Part shown: positions 45,779 through 55,587 of the stretch, one piece after another
How the letters are laid out: the number at the start of each line of letters is the position of its first letter
How positions within the stretch are numbered: the first letter of the stretch is position 1
Origin: CAWBBA01 sp963729795
GTDB lineage: Bacteria; Desulfobacterota; Desulfomonilia; Desulfomonilales; Desulfomonilaceae
DNA: 64,000 nt
Assembly (NCBI GenBank): GCA_963729795.1
Contig: CAVSPC010000016.1
Coordinates: 558,001-622,000, forward strand
Direction: 5' to 3'
Made by a program: the position numbers and the translations under genes
The notes under the pieces: generated by a model
What the model was told of the DNA's origin: nothing
Seen by the model: only the letters and a program-made list of their open reading frames with translations
Databases searched by the model: none

Positions 45779-46009
45779 CTAGTTTATCTTATCCCTTTTG
45801 TTTCTGTCCCATATCTCCCTTTTGGGGTGCTTTCTCTTGCACTCCTCCACACATTGGGAATACAGACTGGGCTTTCGAATCGGGTCAAAATTGATAGCAC
45901 AGTAGGTTTTGCAGGATTCCAAACCGGAATCGTCGGCCACCGGCATCTGCGGTATCCCACAGGTTAATGCGCCGATCAAAATAGAAAACAACAGAGTCTT
46001 TATCAACAT
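45779..46009 (-). CDS. Small exported protein with twin CX3C
   Basis: 76 residues with an N-terminal signal peptide (LIKTLLFSILIGALTCG). The mature part has SCKTYCAIN and QCVEECKRK, two CX3C pairs about 20 residues apart, which could form a disulfide-linked helical hairpin. AAGGAGG lies 7 nt before the ATG. Downstream of the Deg-type protease on the same strand. No family recognised. Confidence 0.65.
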   Translation of the reverse strand: MLIKTLLFSILIGALTCGIPQMPVADDSGLESCKTYCAINFDPIRKPSLYSQCVEECKRKHPKREIWDRNKRDKIN

Positions 46010-46143
46010 AGCCTGCCTCCTTAAGGGAAAGTCAAGTCCTGCAGGATCTCTCCCGTGAAGGTTGATCCTCGGGTTTCAATATTTCCGAGAAGACAGCATA
46101 TCCGCATAAAATGGTACCGAGCGAACAATTCTCTGAGCCGCCT

Positions 46144-47649
46144 TCACTTGCCGAATTCTCCCTGGGTTTTCATGTATAAGATTCCGTACCTTTTCTGGAT
46201 TTCCTTATCCAGTGCTTGGGCGCGTTCGAGATCGATAGGCAACTGCAGGTTTTCGGCTACCTCAAGGAGAACCTTTTTTCTCCCTTGTTTGATCGAAGAT
46301 TGGATCTTGTTGTACAGTTGCTCGATGTTCAGGATTTTTTCCCCGTCTATCTTTTGAACTCTCTTCAAATAGGGAGTTGTGTTCACCAGTCCATATTCCG
46401 GGAATACTTCCGAAATGATGACGATTTTCTCGTACGGACGTTTCGGAAACTTCTCCAGGTACTTGGCCCGAAATGCCTCACCTGACTTTCCCAGATTGTC
46501 AATGCAATTCAGCGAAAGCTCTACGAATCCTATACCTCCGTAGATGAAATAATTTGCCCGTGCAAAAAGCTTGGAAACGAGCCTCGGCAGACCTTTTGTG
46601 AACTTTCCTGCGATCTCGAGAGGTTTCCCGTCTCGGATCACCTTTACAACGAGGGGGTCGCCGACTTTCTTTCGGTTAAGGATTTCTTTAAACAAGACCT
46701 TTTGGCCAAGCGGCTGAAAGAAAATCTCCCCGAAATTGTCAACCGCATGCCCGTCGAATTCCACCAGGATATCATGCGCCCGGAGGCCGAATTCATAAGG
46801 CCCTCCTCCCGGAACTATATAGTCCAAGAGGATTCCGCCCTGGTTAGGACCGAGGTTGTAGTAATCTTTCAGCCGGGGAAACATCTGTTGAACTTGATAT
46901 CGCCAATGGGGAATCTGATCCTGCTTGTGCAGGAGCGGCATCAGCGTCTTCACAAGGTTAATGGGAATGAAGTAATTGATCCGGTCCCCAATTTGGATGC
47001 CTTGAAAGCTGATGCCAACGACCTCATCATCGATCAGCACAGGCCCCCCTGAGTTACCGCGATTCTGTTGAAGCGAAGCTTGGACCATCAGCCATTGGTC
47101 CTGGGAATACGCGTATGTGTTTACCTCTATCCTGCTGATTTCCCCTTGCTCCGATTTGCTGATCCGTTCCCCGCCTAACGGGTAGCCCCATCCGAGAACT
47201 TTATCGCCTACGCGAAGTTTGTCGCTGTCGCCTAACGCTAGCGGAATAATTTTACCGTTACGCTGTTCATAGTCGGCCAGTTCATGAGGTTCCATCTTTA
47301 GAACAGCAAAATCCGCGCTATCGCATACCCCCACCATTCTTACTTCATACCGCCTTTTTTCGCGACCGTTGGATACCTTAATACTTTGCGCCATGGTGAC
47401 AGCGTGGGCGTTAGTCAGGATCAGTCCTTGCTCGCCCGGAAAAACTTTTTCATCTTTGAAGAAAAAACCGCTCGCCTTGACTTGATTGAAGTCGGGGCTT
47501 TTCCACGGCTTGTGATAGTAAGATGATATTCTGGTAGAGAACACTCGCAGCACCTGCGTTTCGATTGCCGTGGTAGTTTGGGCTGTGCATAAAGCACCAC
47601 AAGTTAAGAAGATTAAGGCGAACCAAGAAACCATCAAACGATACTTCAT
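46144..47649 (-). CDS. Exported trypsin-like serine protease with PDZ domains (Deg/HtrA-like)
   Basis: 501 residues from ATG 47649 (GAGGAG about 9 nt before it), with signal peptide. The catalytic triad is His82 in LTNAHAVT, Asp113 in CDSADFAVL and Ser200 in NRGNSGGPV. A PDZ-like domain follows (about 270-350, GGILLDYIVPGGGPYEFGL) and the C-terminal part resembles the plant/bacterial Deg9-type second PDZ. Periplasmic quality control is the known role of the family. It neighbours a small exported Cys protein. Confidence 0.88.
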   Translation of the reverse strand: MKYRLMVSWFALIFLTCGALCTAQTTTAIETQVLRVFSTRISSYYHKPWKSPDFNQVKASGFFFKDEKVFPGEQGLILTNAHAVTMAQSIKVSNGREKRRYEVRMVGVCDSADFAVLKMEPHELADYEQRNGKIIPLALGDSDKLRVGDKVLGWGYPLGGERISKSEQGEISRIEVNTYAYSQDQWLMVQASLQQNRGNSGGPVLIDDEVVGISFQGIQIGDRINYFIPINLVKTLMPLLHKQDQIPHWRYQVQQMFPRLKDYYNLGPNQGGILLDYIVPGGGPYEFGLRAHDILVEFDGHAVDNFGEIFFQPLGQKVLFKEILNRKKVGDPLVVKVIRDGKPLEIAGKFTKGLPRLVSKLFARANYFIYGGIGFVELSLNCIDNLGKSGEAFRAKYLEKFPKRPYEKIVIISEVFPEYGLVNTTPYLKRVQKIDGEKILNIEQLYNKIQSSIKQGRKKVLLEVAENLQLPIDLERAQALDKEIQKRYGILYMKTQGEFGK

Positions 47650-48183
47650 ACCGACAAACTCCTCTTGCATTAGTGCCTTCGGGTCCGAATTTCGAGCGAG
47701 TAGGGGCGAAAAAAGGCCATCTAACCCCTACCATTGCATCGTTTTTTTGGCAACACTACGCTTTTGTGCCCTGAGGATGGGCCGAACATCATTCCAAGTC
47801 AGATCGCGACCGACATAGGAGCAGAATATCAGTTGGTAATCATTACCCTGGCTATCAGGATTCGCCCCAAATTACGCCGAGAACGTGGAGAAATAACACA
47901 GCCTGTTTAGCGCATGTGAATCATCGACGCGTACAGTCAAGTCGGGATTGGCGTCGCAGTTACGGGCCGGAGTTTGATGTACTCCATCGGATAGACGGGC
48001 AGTGGAAACAGGATCCTTGTATGTCGATGCGTTCTCAGCAGCGAACTATTGCCGCAGTGGCAACGCACGACCGGGTCGTTTTTCATCAGTAAGCAGTGCG
48101 GATGTTGTTAAAAGCTACATTGACGCATCTCAGGTCAGTGTTTACCTTATTGCCAGAAGAAAAATGTTGCGAGGTGAAAAACA
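47650..48183. other. Intergenic, no gene seen
   Basis: Divergent spacer of about 530 bp between the protease and a small membrane protein gene. Short open frames (for example 48002-48193) lack ribosome-binding sites and coding character. No clear repeat. Confidence 0.45.
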
Positions 48184-48483
48184 ATGTTCATGATGTACGA
48201 AACGCTGTTGCTGGCGTTTATTGCGCTAATTACTCCTCTGTTTGGAAAACTGGCCGGCTATGAGTTGCGACGTAAGCCATTTGAACTCGTCGCAGTTTCA
48301 GGCCTGTTCTTCTTGCTCACAGTGGCCTTTGGGGTCCTGCCGCTTCAGGCAACTTTCCTGACGTCGATCTGGACTTTCTTGGGCATAGTTTCTTACTTCA
48401 TCGGTTGGGTTGCCTTGCTCATCGGGGCAATCTGGGAATTGGTAGGCGTGCTGAGCATTCCGGAAGCAAGAGAACATGCTTAA
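48184..48483 (+). CDS. Small hydrophobic membrane protein
   Basis: 99 residues with three predicted membrane helices (about 5-22, 35-55, 63-90). A charged YELRRKPFE loop joins the first two. GCGAGGTGAAAAACA precedes the ATG. No family recognised. It is closed by a strong terminator at 48546, so it is a monocistronic unit. Confidence 0.6.
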   Translation: MFMMYETLLLAFIALITPLFGKLAGYELRRKPFELVAVSGLFFLLTVAFGVLPLQATFLTSIWTFLGIVSYFIGWVALLIGAIWELVGVLSIPEAREHA

Positions 48484-48545
48484 CGATTTCGAGTCCTAAC
48501 TTGCGTGAGTTGGGCTTCCCGCAAATCTCCTCATAAGTGTGCGTG

Positions 48546-48584
48546 ACTACTCTCTTGCCTGCATAAGGCAGAGAGTAGTTTTTT
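48546..48584 (+). terminator. Rho-independent terminator
   Basis: ACTACTCTCT-T-GCC (48546-48559) pairs with GGC-AGAGAGTAGT (48567-48579), with one bulged T and a 7-nt loop, followed by a run of T. Confidence 0.85.
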
Positions 48585-48778
48585 CCTGAGCACCCCACCA
48601 ACAGGAACTCTCCGTGGCGAGATCTCCATGTTTTGAGTTTTTCTGCTAGGCATGGTAACATTGTATTACTTTACTGAAGGGGCACTTTGACCCCAGGCAA
48701 TTAATGTTAACCGCGCAGTGCGGAACTGTGCATATTTTTTTCAGTAGTGCGAATTGGTTGATTTGGAGGCAATTGCTC

Positions 48779-49546
48779 ATGGGTGCGGGGGCGCTTAGCA
48801 ATCTCTCGAATGACAAAAAATGTGTCTGTGAAGATTTGGGGGTAATCGACGTTTCCGACGCTGAGCGGCTGATGTCCGCATTGCAAGCCCTTCGTGTTTC
48901 GGGGAGTGTTCCAGACATATTGCTGTTCCTTGCACACCCGAAGACAGTTGCTGTGGGGTTACGGGACAGGCGCGCCTGCAAGCCGAAGGATCTTCTGGTC
49001 AGCACGAAACGACTCCAAGGGGAAGGAATAGCCCTGGCACGCTCTCTACGCGGGGGGGGCATCACGTATCATTGGCCCGGCCAGATAGTCTGCTATCCGG
49101 TGCTTTCTCTGTGTCCCGGCGAGAGAGACGTGCCTTTGTACATGCAAAAGCTCGAGCAAGTCTGTATCGAAGCCATGCGTTGTTTCGATGTGGAGGCCAA
49201 ACGTAGTCGGGAAAGCGCTGCACATGTGGGATTGTGGCTAGACGGAAAGAAACTTGTTTCTATGGGGGTTCGGATTAGTAACTGGGTGACAAGCTTCGGC
49301 TTTGCGCTGAACCTCGAAGGCGATCACGCCCCAGCTTGCTATGTAAGACCTTGTGGCCTCGAGGGAGTGAAGTTAACTACCCTCGAAGAGGTGCATGGCA
49401 AGGCTCCACCCCGTTCGTGGGTCATCGAAGCATTAACCAGGGGCTTCGTGAAGGTGTTCGGCCGGACCGTGGAACGCATTCCGGCCGGTTGTGTGAACGG
49501 GATCTGTTCATCCGCTGAACGGGTCCGCGACTCAGTGACAGGATGA
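48779..49546 (+). CDS. lipB: Octanoyl-[ACP]:protein N-octanoyltransferase LipB
   Basis: 255 residues. LAHPKTVAVGLRD, SLRGGGITYHWPGQIVCYPVL (substrate tunnel and conserved His), GLWLDGKKLVSMGVRIS (catalytic Lys 158) and the YVRPCGLEG motif with Cys 192, the acyl-thioester site. LipB moves octanoate from ACP to lipoyl domains, here most likely those of the E2 encoded three genes on. GGAGG lies 9 nt before ATG 48779. It overlaps pdhA by ATGA. LipA is not in the window. Confidence 0.92.
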   Translation: MGAGALSNLSNDKKCVCEDLGVIDVSDAERLMSALQALRVSGSVPDILLFLAHPKTVAVGLRDRRACKPKDLLVSTKRLQGEGIALARSLRGGGITYHWPGQIVCYPVLSLCPGERDVPLYMQKLEQVCIEAMRCFDVEAKRSRESAAHVGLWLDGKKLVSMGVRISNWVTSFGFALNLEGDHAPACYVRPCGLEGVKLTTLEEVHGKAPPRSWVIEALTRGFVKVFGRTVERIPAGCVNGICSSAERVRDSVTG

Positions 49547-50613
49547 CGCACATGGCAGAAAAAAAATTGATTCAGGTAATGGACCCTGAAGGTCGCGTGG
49601 ACGAGTCTGCGGTCAAAGAGATTTCCGAGTCGGAAATCAACAACATGTATCGTCTCATGGTTTTCACGCGCCTCTGGAATTCAAAAGCATTGAGCCTTCA
49701 GCGCCAGGGACGGCTTGGAACCCTTGCTTCGGTACGAGGGCAGGAAGCATCGAATGTGGGCATGGGCTTGGCCCTGGGGCCAAAGGACTGGTTCTGTCCG
49801 GCGTTCCGTGAATACGGCGCCTTTTTCGCCAAAGGGGCCGATCCGGTGAGTATGTTCCAGCACTGGGGCGGTGACGACCGTGGAGCTAAACCGCCTTCCG
49901 ACTCTAGGGTCTTGCCGGTATGCATTACTGTGGGGTCCCACCTTTGCCATGCCGCGGGGATAGCCTGGGGAGCCAAGATTCGTGGAGAACGAATTGCCGT
50001 GCTGTCCAGTTCGGGTGACGGCTCAACCTCTCAGGGGGATTTCCACGAAAGCTTGAACTTCGCTGGTGTTTTCGAACTTCCGGTCGTATTTGCAATTCAA
50101 AACAACCATTGGGCCATATCCGTTCCGGTAGAACACCAGACTGCGACTGAAACCCTTTCTGAAAAAGCATGTGCTTACAACATAGATGAGGCACGGGTTG
50201 ATGGTAATGATGTCTTCGCCGTATACTTGACCGTGAAACGCTTGCTAGACAAGGCCAGGTCGGATTTTCGACCGGCGCTGGTGGAGTTGGTCACATATCG
50301 GATGGACGATCACACCACTTCGGACGACGCCAGCAGGTACCGCAAGGAAGAAATGCTGGCTCCGTGGCGGGAAGGGGATCCTATTGACAGGATGCGCAAA
50401 TACTTAATGGCCGAGAGAGGGTGGGACGACAAGAAAGAAGAGAAATTGGTTACCGAATGCACGGAAGAGGTAGAGCAGGCCGTTCGCGATTTTGAGGCCC
50501 TAGAGCCGGCCCATCCAACTCACATATTTGATCATGAATACGCAGAAATGCCCTGGCATCTCCGGGAGCAGAAAGAAGAAATGCTTGATCATTTGGGCGA
50601 GTCCAAGAGGTGA
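49543..50613 (+). CDS. pdhA: Pyruvate dehydrogenase E1 component, alpha subunit
   Basis: 356 residues. The thiamine-diphosphate motif is GDGSTSQGDFHESLNFAGVF...QNNHWAIS, and GQEASNVGMGLAL, REYGAFFAKG and the YRMDDHTTSDDASRY loop are typical for E1 alpha of the pyruvate or branched-chain type. It decarboxylates the 2-oxo acid in the alpha2beta2 E1. Starts inside the end of lipB (ATGA); a second ATG lies 9 nt later. Pyruvate is the likeliest substrate but branched-chain acids are not excluded. Confidence 0.9.
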   Translation: MTHMAEKKLIQVMDPEGRVDESAVKEISESEINNMYRLMVFTRLWNSKALSLQRQGRLGTLASVRGQEASNVGMGLALGPKDWFCPAFREYGAFFAKGADPVSMFQHWGGDDRGAKPPSDSRVLPVCITVGSHLCHAAGIAWGAKIRGERIAVLSSSGDGSTSQGDFHESLNFAGVFELPVVFAIQNNHWAISVPVEHQTATETLSEKACAYNIDEARVDGNDVFAVYLTVKRLLDKARSDFRPALVELVTYRMDDHTTSDDASRYRKEEMLAPWREGDPIDRMRKYLMAERGWDDKKEEKLVTECTEEVEQAVRDFEALEPAHPTHIFDHEYAEMPWHLREQKEEMLDHLGESKR

Positions 50614-50616
50614 ATC

Positions 50617-51597
50617 ATGGCGCGTTTATCAATGGTTGAAGCCATCAACCGCACTTTGCACGAGCTTATGGACAAGGACGAGAGAATTGTCGTCATGGGC
50701 GAGGACGTGGCGGTGGATGGGGGCGTTTTCAGAGCCACAGTGGGGCTCCTTGACAAGTTCGGCTCTGCGCGGGTTATTGACACACCCCTGGCGGAGAGCA
50801 CCATAGTCGGCACAGCAATAGGAATGGCAATTTATGGGATGCGCCCCGTTGCTGAGATCCAGTTTGAGGGATTCATCTTTAAGAGCTACGACCAAATTTA
50901 CAGCCATGCGTCCAGAATGCGCAAGCGCTCTCAGGGTCTGTACGAGGTTCCGCTCGTCATTCGAGCCCCTTATGGCGCGGGGGTCAGGGCACTCGAGCAT
51001 CACTCCGACGCTCCGGAGGTTCTTTTTGCCCATCTCCCCGGTCTGAAAGTGGTTATCCCCTCCACACCTTCGGACGCCAAAGGACTTCTGACCTCTGCGA
51101 TTGAAGATCCGGATCCAGTCATTTTTTTCGAGCCCAAACGCCTTTACCGTCTTTTCAAGGGAGAAGTTCCGGATGGAGAACATCGCGTTCCGATTGGAGA
51201 GGCCAGAATTGCCCGGGAAGGCAAAGACATATCGATCATCACGTATGGCGGGATGGTGTCGGTCTGTGAAAGAGCGGCTCAACATGTAGAAAAGGAAGGG
51301 GTTGACGCCGAAGTAGTTGATCTGCGGACGGTTTGGCCGTTTGATATTGATGTGATTACTTCTTCAGTGAAGAAAACCGGACGCCTGGTAATCGTTCACG
51401 AGGCCCCGCGCTCATTCGGTGTCGGCGCGGAAATATCCGCACAGGTGGGCGAGCGATGCCTCCTATCTCTTTTGGCGCCGATAAAACGTGTAACTGGATA
51501 CGATGTTGTAGCGCCGTTGTCCAAGCTCGAAGAGTATAACTATCCCGACTCCGAACGAGTTGTAAGGGCAATCCACGACACCATGGAATTTGAGTAA
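50617..51597 (+). CDS. pdhB: Pyruvate dehydrogenase E1 component, beta subunit
   Basis: 326 residues. VMGEDVAVDGGVFRAT, DTPLAESTIVGTAIGMA (with the ThDP-activating Glu), MRPVAEIQFEGFIF and HEAPRSFGVGAEIS are E1-beta hallmarks. It follows pdhA by 3 nt and forms the E1 heterotetramer with it. The next gene, E2, starts 28 nt downstream, so the order E1a-E1b-E2-E3 is complete. Confidence 0.92.
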   Translation: MARLSMVEAINRTLHELMDKDERIVVMGEDVAVDGGVFRATVGLLDKFGSARVIDTPLAESTIVGTAIGMAIYGMRPVAEIQFEGFIFKSYDQIYSHASRMRKRSQGLYEVPLVIRAPYGAGVRALEHHSDAPEVLFAHLPGLKVVIPSTPSDAKGLLTSAIEDPDPVIFFEPKRLYRLFKGEVPDGEHRVPIGEARIAREGKDISIITYGGMVSVCERAAQHVEKEGVDAEVVDLRTVWPFDIDVITSSVKKTGRLVIVHEAPRSFGVGAEISAQVGERCLLSLLAPIKRVTGYDVVAPLSKLEEYNYPDSERVVRAIHDTMEFE

Positions 51598-51625
51598 TTA
51601 TTAAGGTTCAGGGAGGATCTTGCTT

Positions 51626-53011
51626 ATGAGAAATGTATTCAGGCTTCCCGATGTAGGGGAAGGAATTTCTGAAGCGGAAATCGTCGAGTACCTGGTTAAG
51701 GTGGGTGACAATGTCAAGGCAGATCAGCCCGTTGTTCGCATAGAAACTGACAAGGCAGTGGTGGAACTTCCTGCGCCCGTAACAGGGAAGGTCGTGGAAA
51801 TCCCCAATGAGCCGGGGAGCACCGTTCAGGTGGGGGACCCGTTACTGATAATCGAGACCGAGGCTGAAGCCAAGAAAGGTAAGGCTGAAGCCGAGGAGCG
51901 CCCCAAACCTGGCCGCAAGGAGGAAAAGGAAGAGGCTGAGGAGGAAGCGGAGCCGAAGTCGAAAAAGAAGGAAGCTGAAGAAGAAGCTGAGGCCAAAAGA
52001 GAAAAGAAGGAGGCCGAGGAAAAACCGGAGCCCAAGCGTGAAATCGCTAAGACTGAGGAGCGGGAGGAGGAGCCTTCGAAAGAAGCCCCTGAAGCCCCGC
52101 GAGTCCTGGCGACACCGCACACCAGGCGCCTTGCACGCGAACTCAAAGTCGATATAAGCACTGTGAAAGGTTCAGGCTCGCACGGCCGCATTACGGACGA
52201 TGACGTGCGAAAGGCCGCTGAAAAGGCGCCATCTCCACGGCCCAAGGGTCCCACTGCCGCAGCAATTCAGGCCCCTGCAACCGCGGGCTTTGATTTCGAA
52301 AAATACGGCCCCACCAGACGCGTCCCGTTAAAAGGCGTACGCAAGCGTATTGCTGAGGTTATGGTGCGATCCGTATCAACTGTTCCCCATGTTACGCATT
52401 TTGACAAAGCCGACGTGACGGAACTACTCGAGGTGGTGGAGCACGAGCGGACCTTGGCCGAACGTCGCGGCATCAAGCTTACCATCCTTTCATTTTTGGC
52501 CAAGGCGTGCACCGCAGCGCTCAAGGAGCACCCAGCGGTAAATTGTTCGCTGGATGAGGAGACGGGCGAGCTAGTTTACAAGGACTACTATCATATTGGT
52601 TTTGCCACGGATACTGAGGCAGGTTTGATGGTTCCGGTGGTGCGCGATGTGGACAAGAAGTCGATACTGCAAATAGCTGAAAATTTACAAGAATTGAGCC
52701 GAAATGCACGGGACAGAACCATAGAGTTGGAGAGTTTGCGCGGAGGTACGTTCACGATCACCAATGTCGGCGCCATCGGTGGCAACTGGGCAACGCCAAT
52801 CATACTGCACCCGCAAGTCGCAATCCTTTGCTCACTGCGAGCCGCTCCCAAGCCTGTAGTACGTGACGGCCAAGTGGTCATCCGTACCATGATGCCGTTG
52901 ACGCTTTCCTTCGATCACCGAGTGCTCGATGGGGCCACGGCCGGCCGTTTTGTCAATTTCGTCATAGACCTGCTCGAAGACCCCCTGCGCATGCTGGTGG
53001 ACGTGGCTTAA
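51626..53011 (+). CDS. pdhC: Dihydrolipoyl acyltransferase E2
   Basis: 461 residues. One lipoyl domain (lipoyl-Lys 43 in ETDKAVVE), a long Glu/Lys-rich linker with many EAEEEAE and KREKKEAE units (about 75-160), a peripheral-subunit-binding domain (ATPHTRRLARELKVD ... GRITDDDV) and the catalytic domain ending in LSFDHRVLDGATAGRFV with the HxxxDG motif. The charged linker is unusual; most relatives have Ala/Pro-rich linkers. ATG 51626 follows GGGAGG by about 10 nt. Confidence 0.92.
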   Translation: MRNVFRLPDVGEGISEAEIVEYLVKVGDNVKADQPVVRIETDKAVVELPAPVTGKVVEIPNEPGSTVQVGDPLLIIETEAEAKKGKAEAEERPKPGRKEEKEEAEEEAEPKSKKKEAEEEAEAKREKKEAEEKPEPKREIAKTEEREEEPSKEAPEAPRVLATPHTRRLARELKVDISTVKGSGSHGRITDDDVRKAAEKAPSPRPKGPTAAAIQAPATAGFDFEKYGPTRRVPLKGVRKRIAEVMVRSVSTVPHVTHFDKADVTELLEVVEHERTLAERRGIKLTILSFLAKACTAALKEHPAVNCSLDEETGELVYKDYYHIGFATDTEAGLMVPVVRDVDKKSILQIAENLQELSRNARDRTIELESLRGGTFTITNVGAIGGNWATPIILHPQVAILCSLRAAPKPVVRDGQVVIRTMMPLTLSFDHRVLDGATAGRFVNFVIDLLEDPLRMLVDVA

Positions 53012-53074
53012 CGGCGTCACGGGTGAAATTTGCGCTTTTGCGCGAAATTGTTACATTTTTGAGGAGGAACTATC

Positions 53075-54493
53075 ATGGTGGTAGGTGATTTCGCCCAGGG
53101 CACGGAGGTTGCCGTGATCGGTAGCGGTCCGGGAGGCTATGTTGCCGCTATCCGGGCCGCCCAGCTAGGCCTGGAGGTGACTCTGGTCGAAAAGGGGGTC
53201 GTGGGCGGGGTTTGTCTCAACATCGGCTGCATTCCTTCGAAGGCTTTGATATATGTGGCGGATCTGAAAGATCGTATCGAACATGCCGATAAAATTGGGT
53301 TGATCACTGAAACTGTCAAGGTGGACATTCCAAAGCTGGTGAAATGGAAGAACGGGGTCGTCGAGAAACTCCGCAAGGGTGTAGAGTCCCTCCTTTCCCA
53401 ACATAAAGTCGCAGTAGTCGAAGGCACGGCGCATCTTACCGGAGATCGGTCTTTCACAGTGGAAGGACCGGACGGTGTGCACCGCTTCGAGTTCCAACAT
53501 GCCATTCTGGCCACAGGCTCATCACCCGCTCAACTTCCCGGCATCCCTCATGATGGTAAGATCGTCATTGATTCAACGGATGCCCTGGAACCGCACGATA
53601 TTCCTCGTCGGCTCATAGTAGTTGGGGCGGGCGCAGTGGGGCTCGAACTGGGCATGCTGTACGCGAAGTTGGGGACGGAAGTAACGATGCTGGATAGTGC
53701 AGACAAGCTGCTTCCCACAGTGGATCCCCAAATTAGCAGGGTCATCGAGCGGGCGCTCAAGAGGCTCAACGTGAAGCTGGTATTGGGAGCGAAGGTTAAG
53801 GAGCTGAAAAAAGCGGATTCCGGGGCGGAATTGCACTACAGCACCTCAAAGGGAGAGCAATCCTCGGAGGCGGATCAGATCCTTGTGGGAATCGGCCGGC
53901 GGCCCAATACAAGTGACCTGGGAATAGAGAAGGCGGGGGTCAAGCTTGACTCAAGAGGATTTGTTGAAGTCGACGAGCGCATGGAGACATCAGTCTCAGG
54001 CATATTTGCTATCGGAGATATGGTCGCTGGACAAATGTTGGCCCACAAAGCTATGTACCAGGGTAAGGTGGCGGCGGAGGTGATTGCCGGGCAGCCCGCG
54101 GCATTTGAAGGAGTAGAGGTCCCCGGAGTAATCTTCAGCGATCCGGAGATTGCCACCGTAGGGTTGACCGAGCAGGAAGCTGAGGCGAAGAATATCAAGG
54201 TAAAGACAGGAGTCTTTCCTTTTAAGGCATCAGGCAGAGCCATGACTATGGGAGAAGAGAGCTACGGCTTCAGCAAGGTAGTGTCTGATGCGGAAACCGG
54301 CACCGTGCTAGGCGTACATATTGTGGGTCCGCATGCCTCAGACCTCATCTCGGAGGGGTGCTTGGCGGTCGCGTCCGTGTCCCATGTGGACGACCTAACA
54401 CTGACCATTCATCCTCACCCCACACTCCCCGAAAGCATAGAAGAAGCCGCAGAGCAAGTAGAACACAGGGCGATCCATATCTTCAGCCCATAG
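53075..54493 (+). CDS. lpdA: Dihydrolipoamide dehydrogenase E3
   Basis: 472 residues. FAD motif IGSGPGGYVAAIRAAQ, redox disulfide GGVCLNIGCIPSKAL (Cys 47 and 52), NAD motif VVGAGAVGLELG, second FAD motif GIFAIGDMVAG and the catalytic HPHPTLPE near the C terminus. It re-oxidises the E2 lipoamide and reduces NAD+. GAGGAGG precedes the ATG. Fourth enzyme gene of the PDH operon. Confidence 0.95.
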   Translation: MVVGDFAQGTEVAVIGSGPGGYVAAIRAAQLGLEVTLVEKGVVGGVCLNIGCIPSKALIYVADLKDRIEHADKIGLITETVKVDIPKLVKWKNGVVEKLRKGVESLLSQHKVAVVEGTAHLTGDRSFTVEGPDGVHRFEFQHAILATGSSPAQLPGIPHDGKIVIDSTDALEPHDIPRRLIVVGAGAVGLELGMLYAKLGTEVTMLDSADKLLPTVDPQISRVIERALKRLNVKLVLGAKVKELKKADSGAELHYSTSKGEQSSEADQILVGIGRRPNTSDLGIEKAGVKLDSRGFVEVDERMETSVSGIFAIGDMVAGQMLAHKAMYQGKVAAEVIAGQPAAFEGVEVPGVIFSDPEIATVGLTEQEAEAKNIKVKTGVFPFKASGRAMTMGEESYGFSKVVSDAETGTVLGVHIVGPHASDLISEGCLAVASVSHVDDLTLTIHPHPTLPESIEEAAEQVEHRAIHIFSP

Positions 54494-54525
54494 ATAATGG
54501 CGTGGCATAGCCGGAGGAAAGTTTC

Positions 54526-55185
54526 ATGAGAATTTCAGTCAGTGTGCCCATCATACTCGTCCTTTTCTTGAGTTGCGCTGCTTCGGTCCGGGTTTTCGGG
54601 GCGCCCTTGGACGAACGGCTGTTGGACGCGGTCAGAGCTGGGGAGGCCAATAAAGTCGAGGAACTCCTGTCAAAAGGCGCCAATGTAAACATCAAGGACG
54701 ATGATGGCTTCACCCCATTGATAGAGGGTTCGATTGAAGGAAATACGGAGGTAGTCAAACTCCTTCTCGCAAAGGGGGCTGATGTCAATGCCAAGAATGA
54801 AGACGGCGACACTGCTCTTATTGCAGCCGCTTTCGCTGGGCACACCGAGCTTATAAGGGTGCTGTTGGACAAAGGGGCGGATGTCAATGCAACCAACAAA
54901 GACGGCGTATCGGCTCTGTTCGGCGCGGCATTCGAAGGTCGGCCGGAGGTTGTGAAACTTCTGCTGGATAGGGGAGCGGATGTCAATGCTCAGGAAAGTA
55001 GAAACGGTGCTACACCCTTAATAGTAGCAGCCTTCGAAGGACATAGGGAGGTGATCGAACAGCTTCTTGCTAAAGGGGCGAATATCAATGCAAAGGACAA
55101 TGAAGGAAACACCCCTCTGAGTTTGGCCACGACCAGAAGCAACACGGCTGTTGCGGAATTATTGAAAGCTCGTGGAGCCAAGTGA
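54526..55185 (+). CDS. Secreted ankyrin-repeat protein
   Basis: 219 residues with an N-terminal signal peptide (VPIILVLFLSCAASVRVFGA) and six ankyrin repeats of the KGADVNAKNEDG type. Probably periplasmic. AGCCGGAGG lies before the ATG. It follows lpd by 32 bp, so it may be cotranscribed with the PDH genes, but nothing links it to them in function. Confidence 0.82.
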   Translation: MRISVSVPIILVLFLSCAASVRVFGAPLDERLLDAVRAGEANKVEELLSKGANVNIKDDDGFTPLIEGSIEGNTEVVKLLLAKGADVNAKNEDGDTALIAAAFAGHTELIRVLLDKGADVNATNKDGVSALFGAAFEGRPEVVKLLLDRGADVNAQESRNGATPLIVAAFEGHREVIEQLLAKGANINAKDNEGNTPLSLATTRSNTAVAELLKARGAK

Positions 55186-55587
55186 AGCCGACATCGGCGA
55201 TGATCTTGAATGCCCAAGTATTTCGATTAATAAATTTGATCGCGCATTTTGACTGTAGGGATTGCTTTTGCGCGGGCCGTGATAATTCCTACATGTGTTG
55301 TTAACGTAGCGAAGTTATCTCCTCTTCGGTCCAAGGTCCGAACCTCACCGGACTGGTTGAACGGAGTGGGAAGTCTTTACATTACGTAAATAAATTTGAC
55401 ATTCCCCTCGGCCCAATAGGAGACCGGCAATAGGTCGCCCGGAGCTTTTGACGCTCCCGGTCAAGTTGGTTCTTCTGCTTACGCATCCCACTCTTTGGCA
55501 CGTAGTTTGCTTTACTTGGTTAATGCTTCGGACTCGTGGTGACATATTAGCCGCCGATATGTCAGGAAAAGCCGGCGGGAGGATAAG
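55186..55587. promoter_or_regulatory. Spacer with inverted repeat before phoU
   Basis: About 400 bp without a gene. TGACATAT (55540-55547) and ATATGTCA (55557-55564) form a perfect inverted repeat 24 nt before the phoU ATG, near the ribosome-binding site GGGAGG, and may be an operator. Confidence 0.4.
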
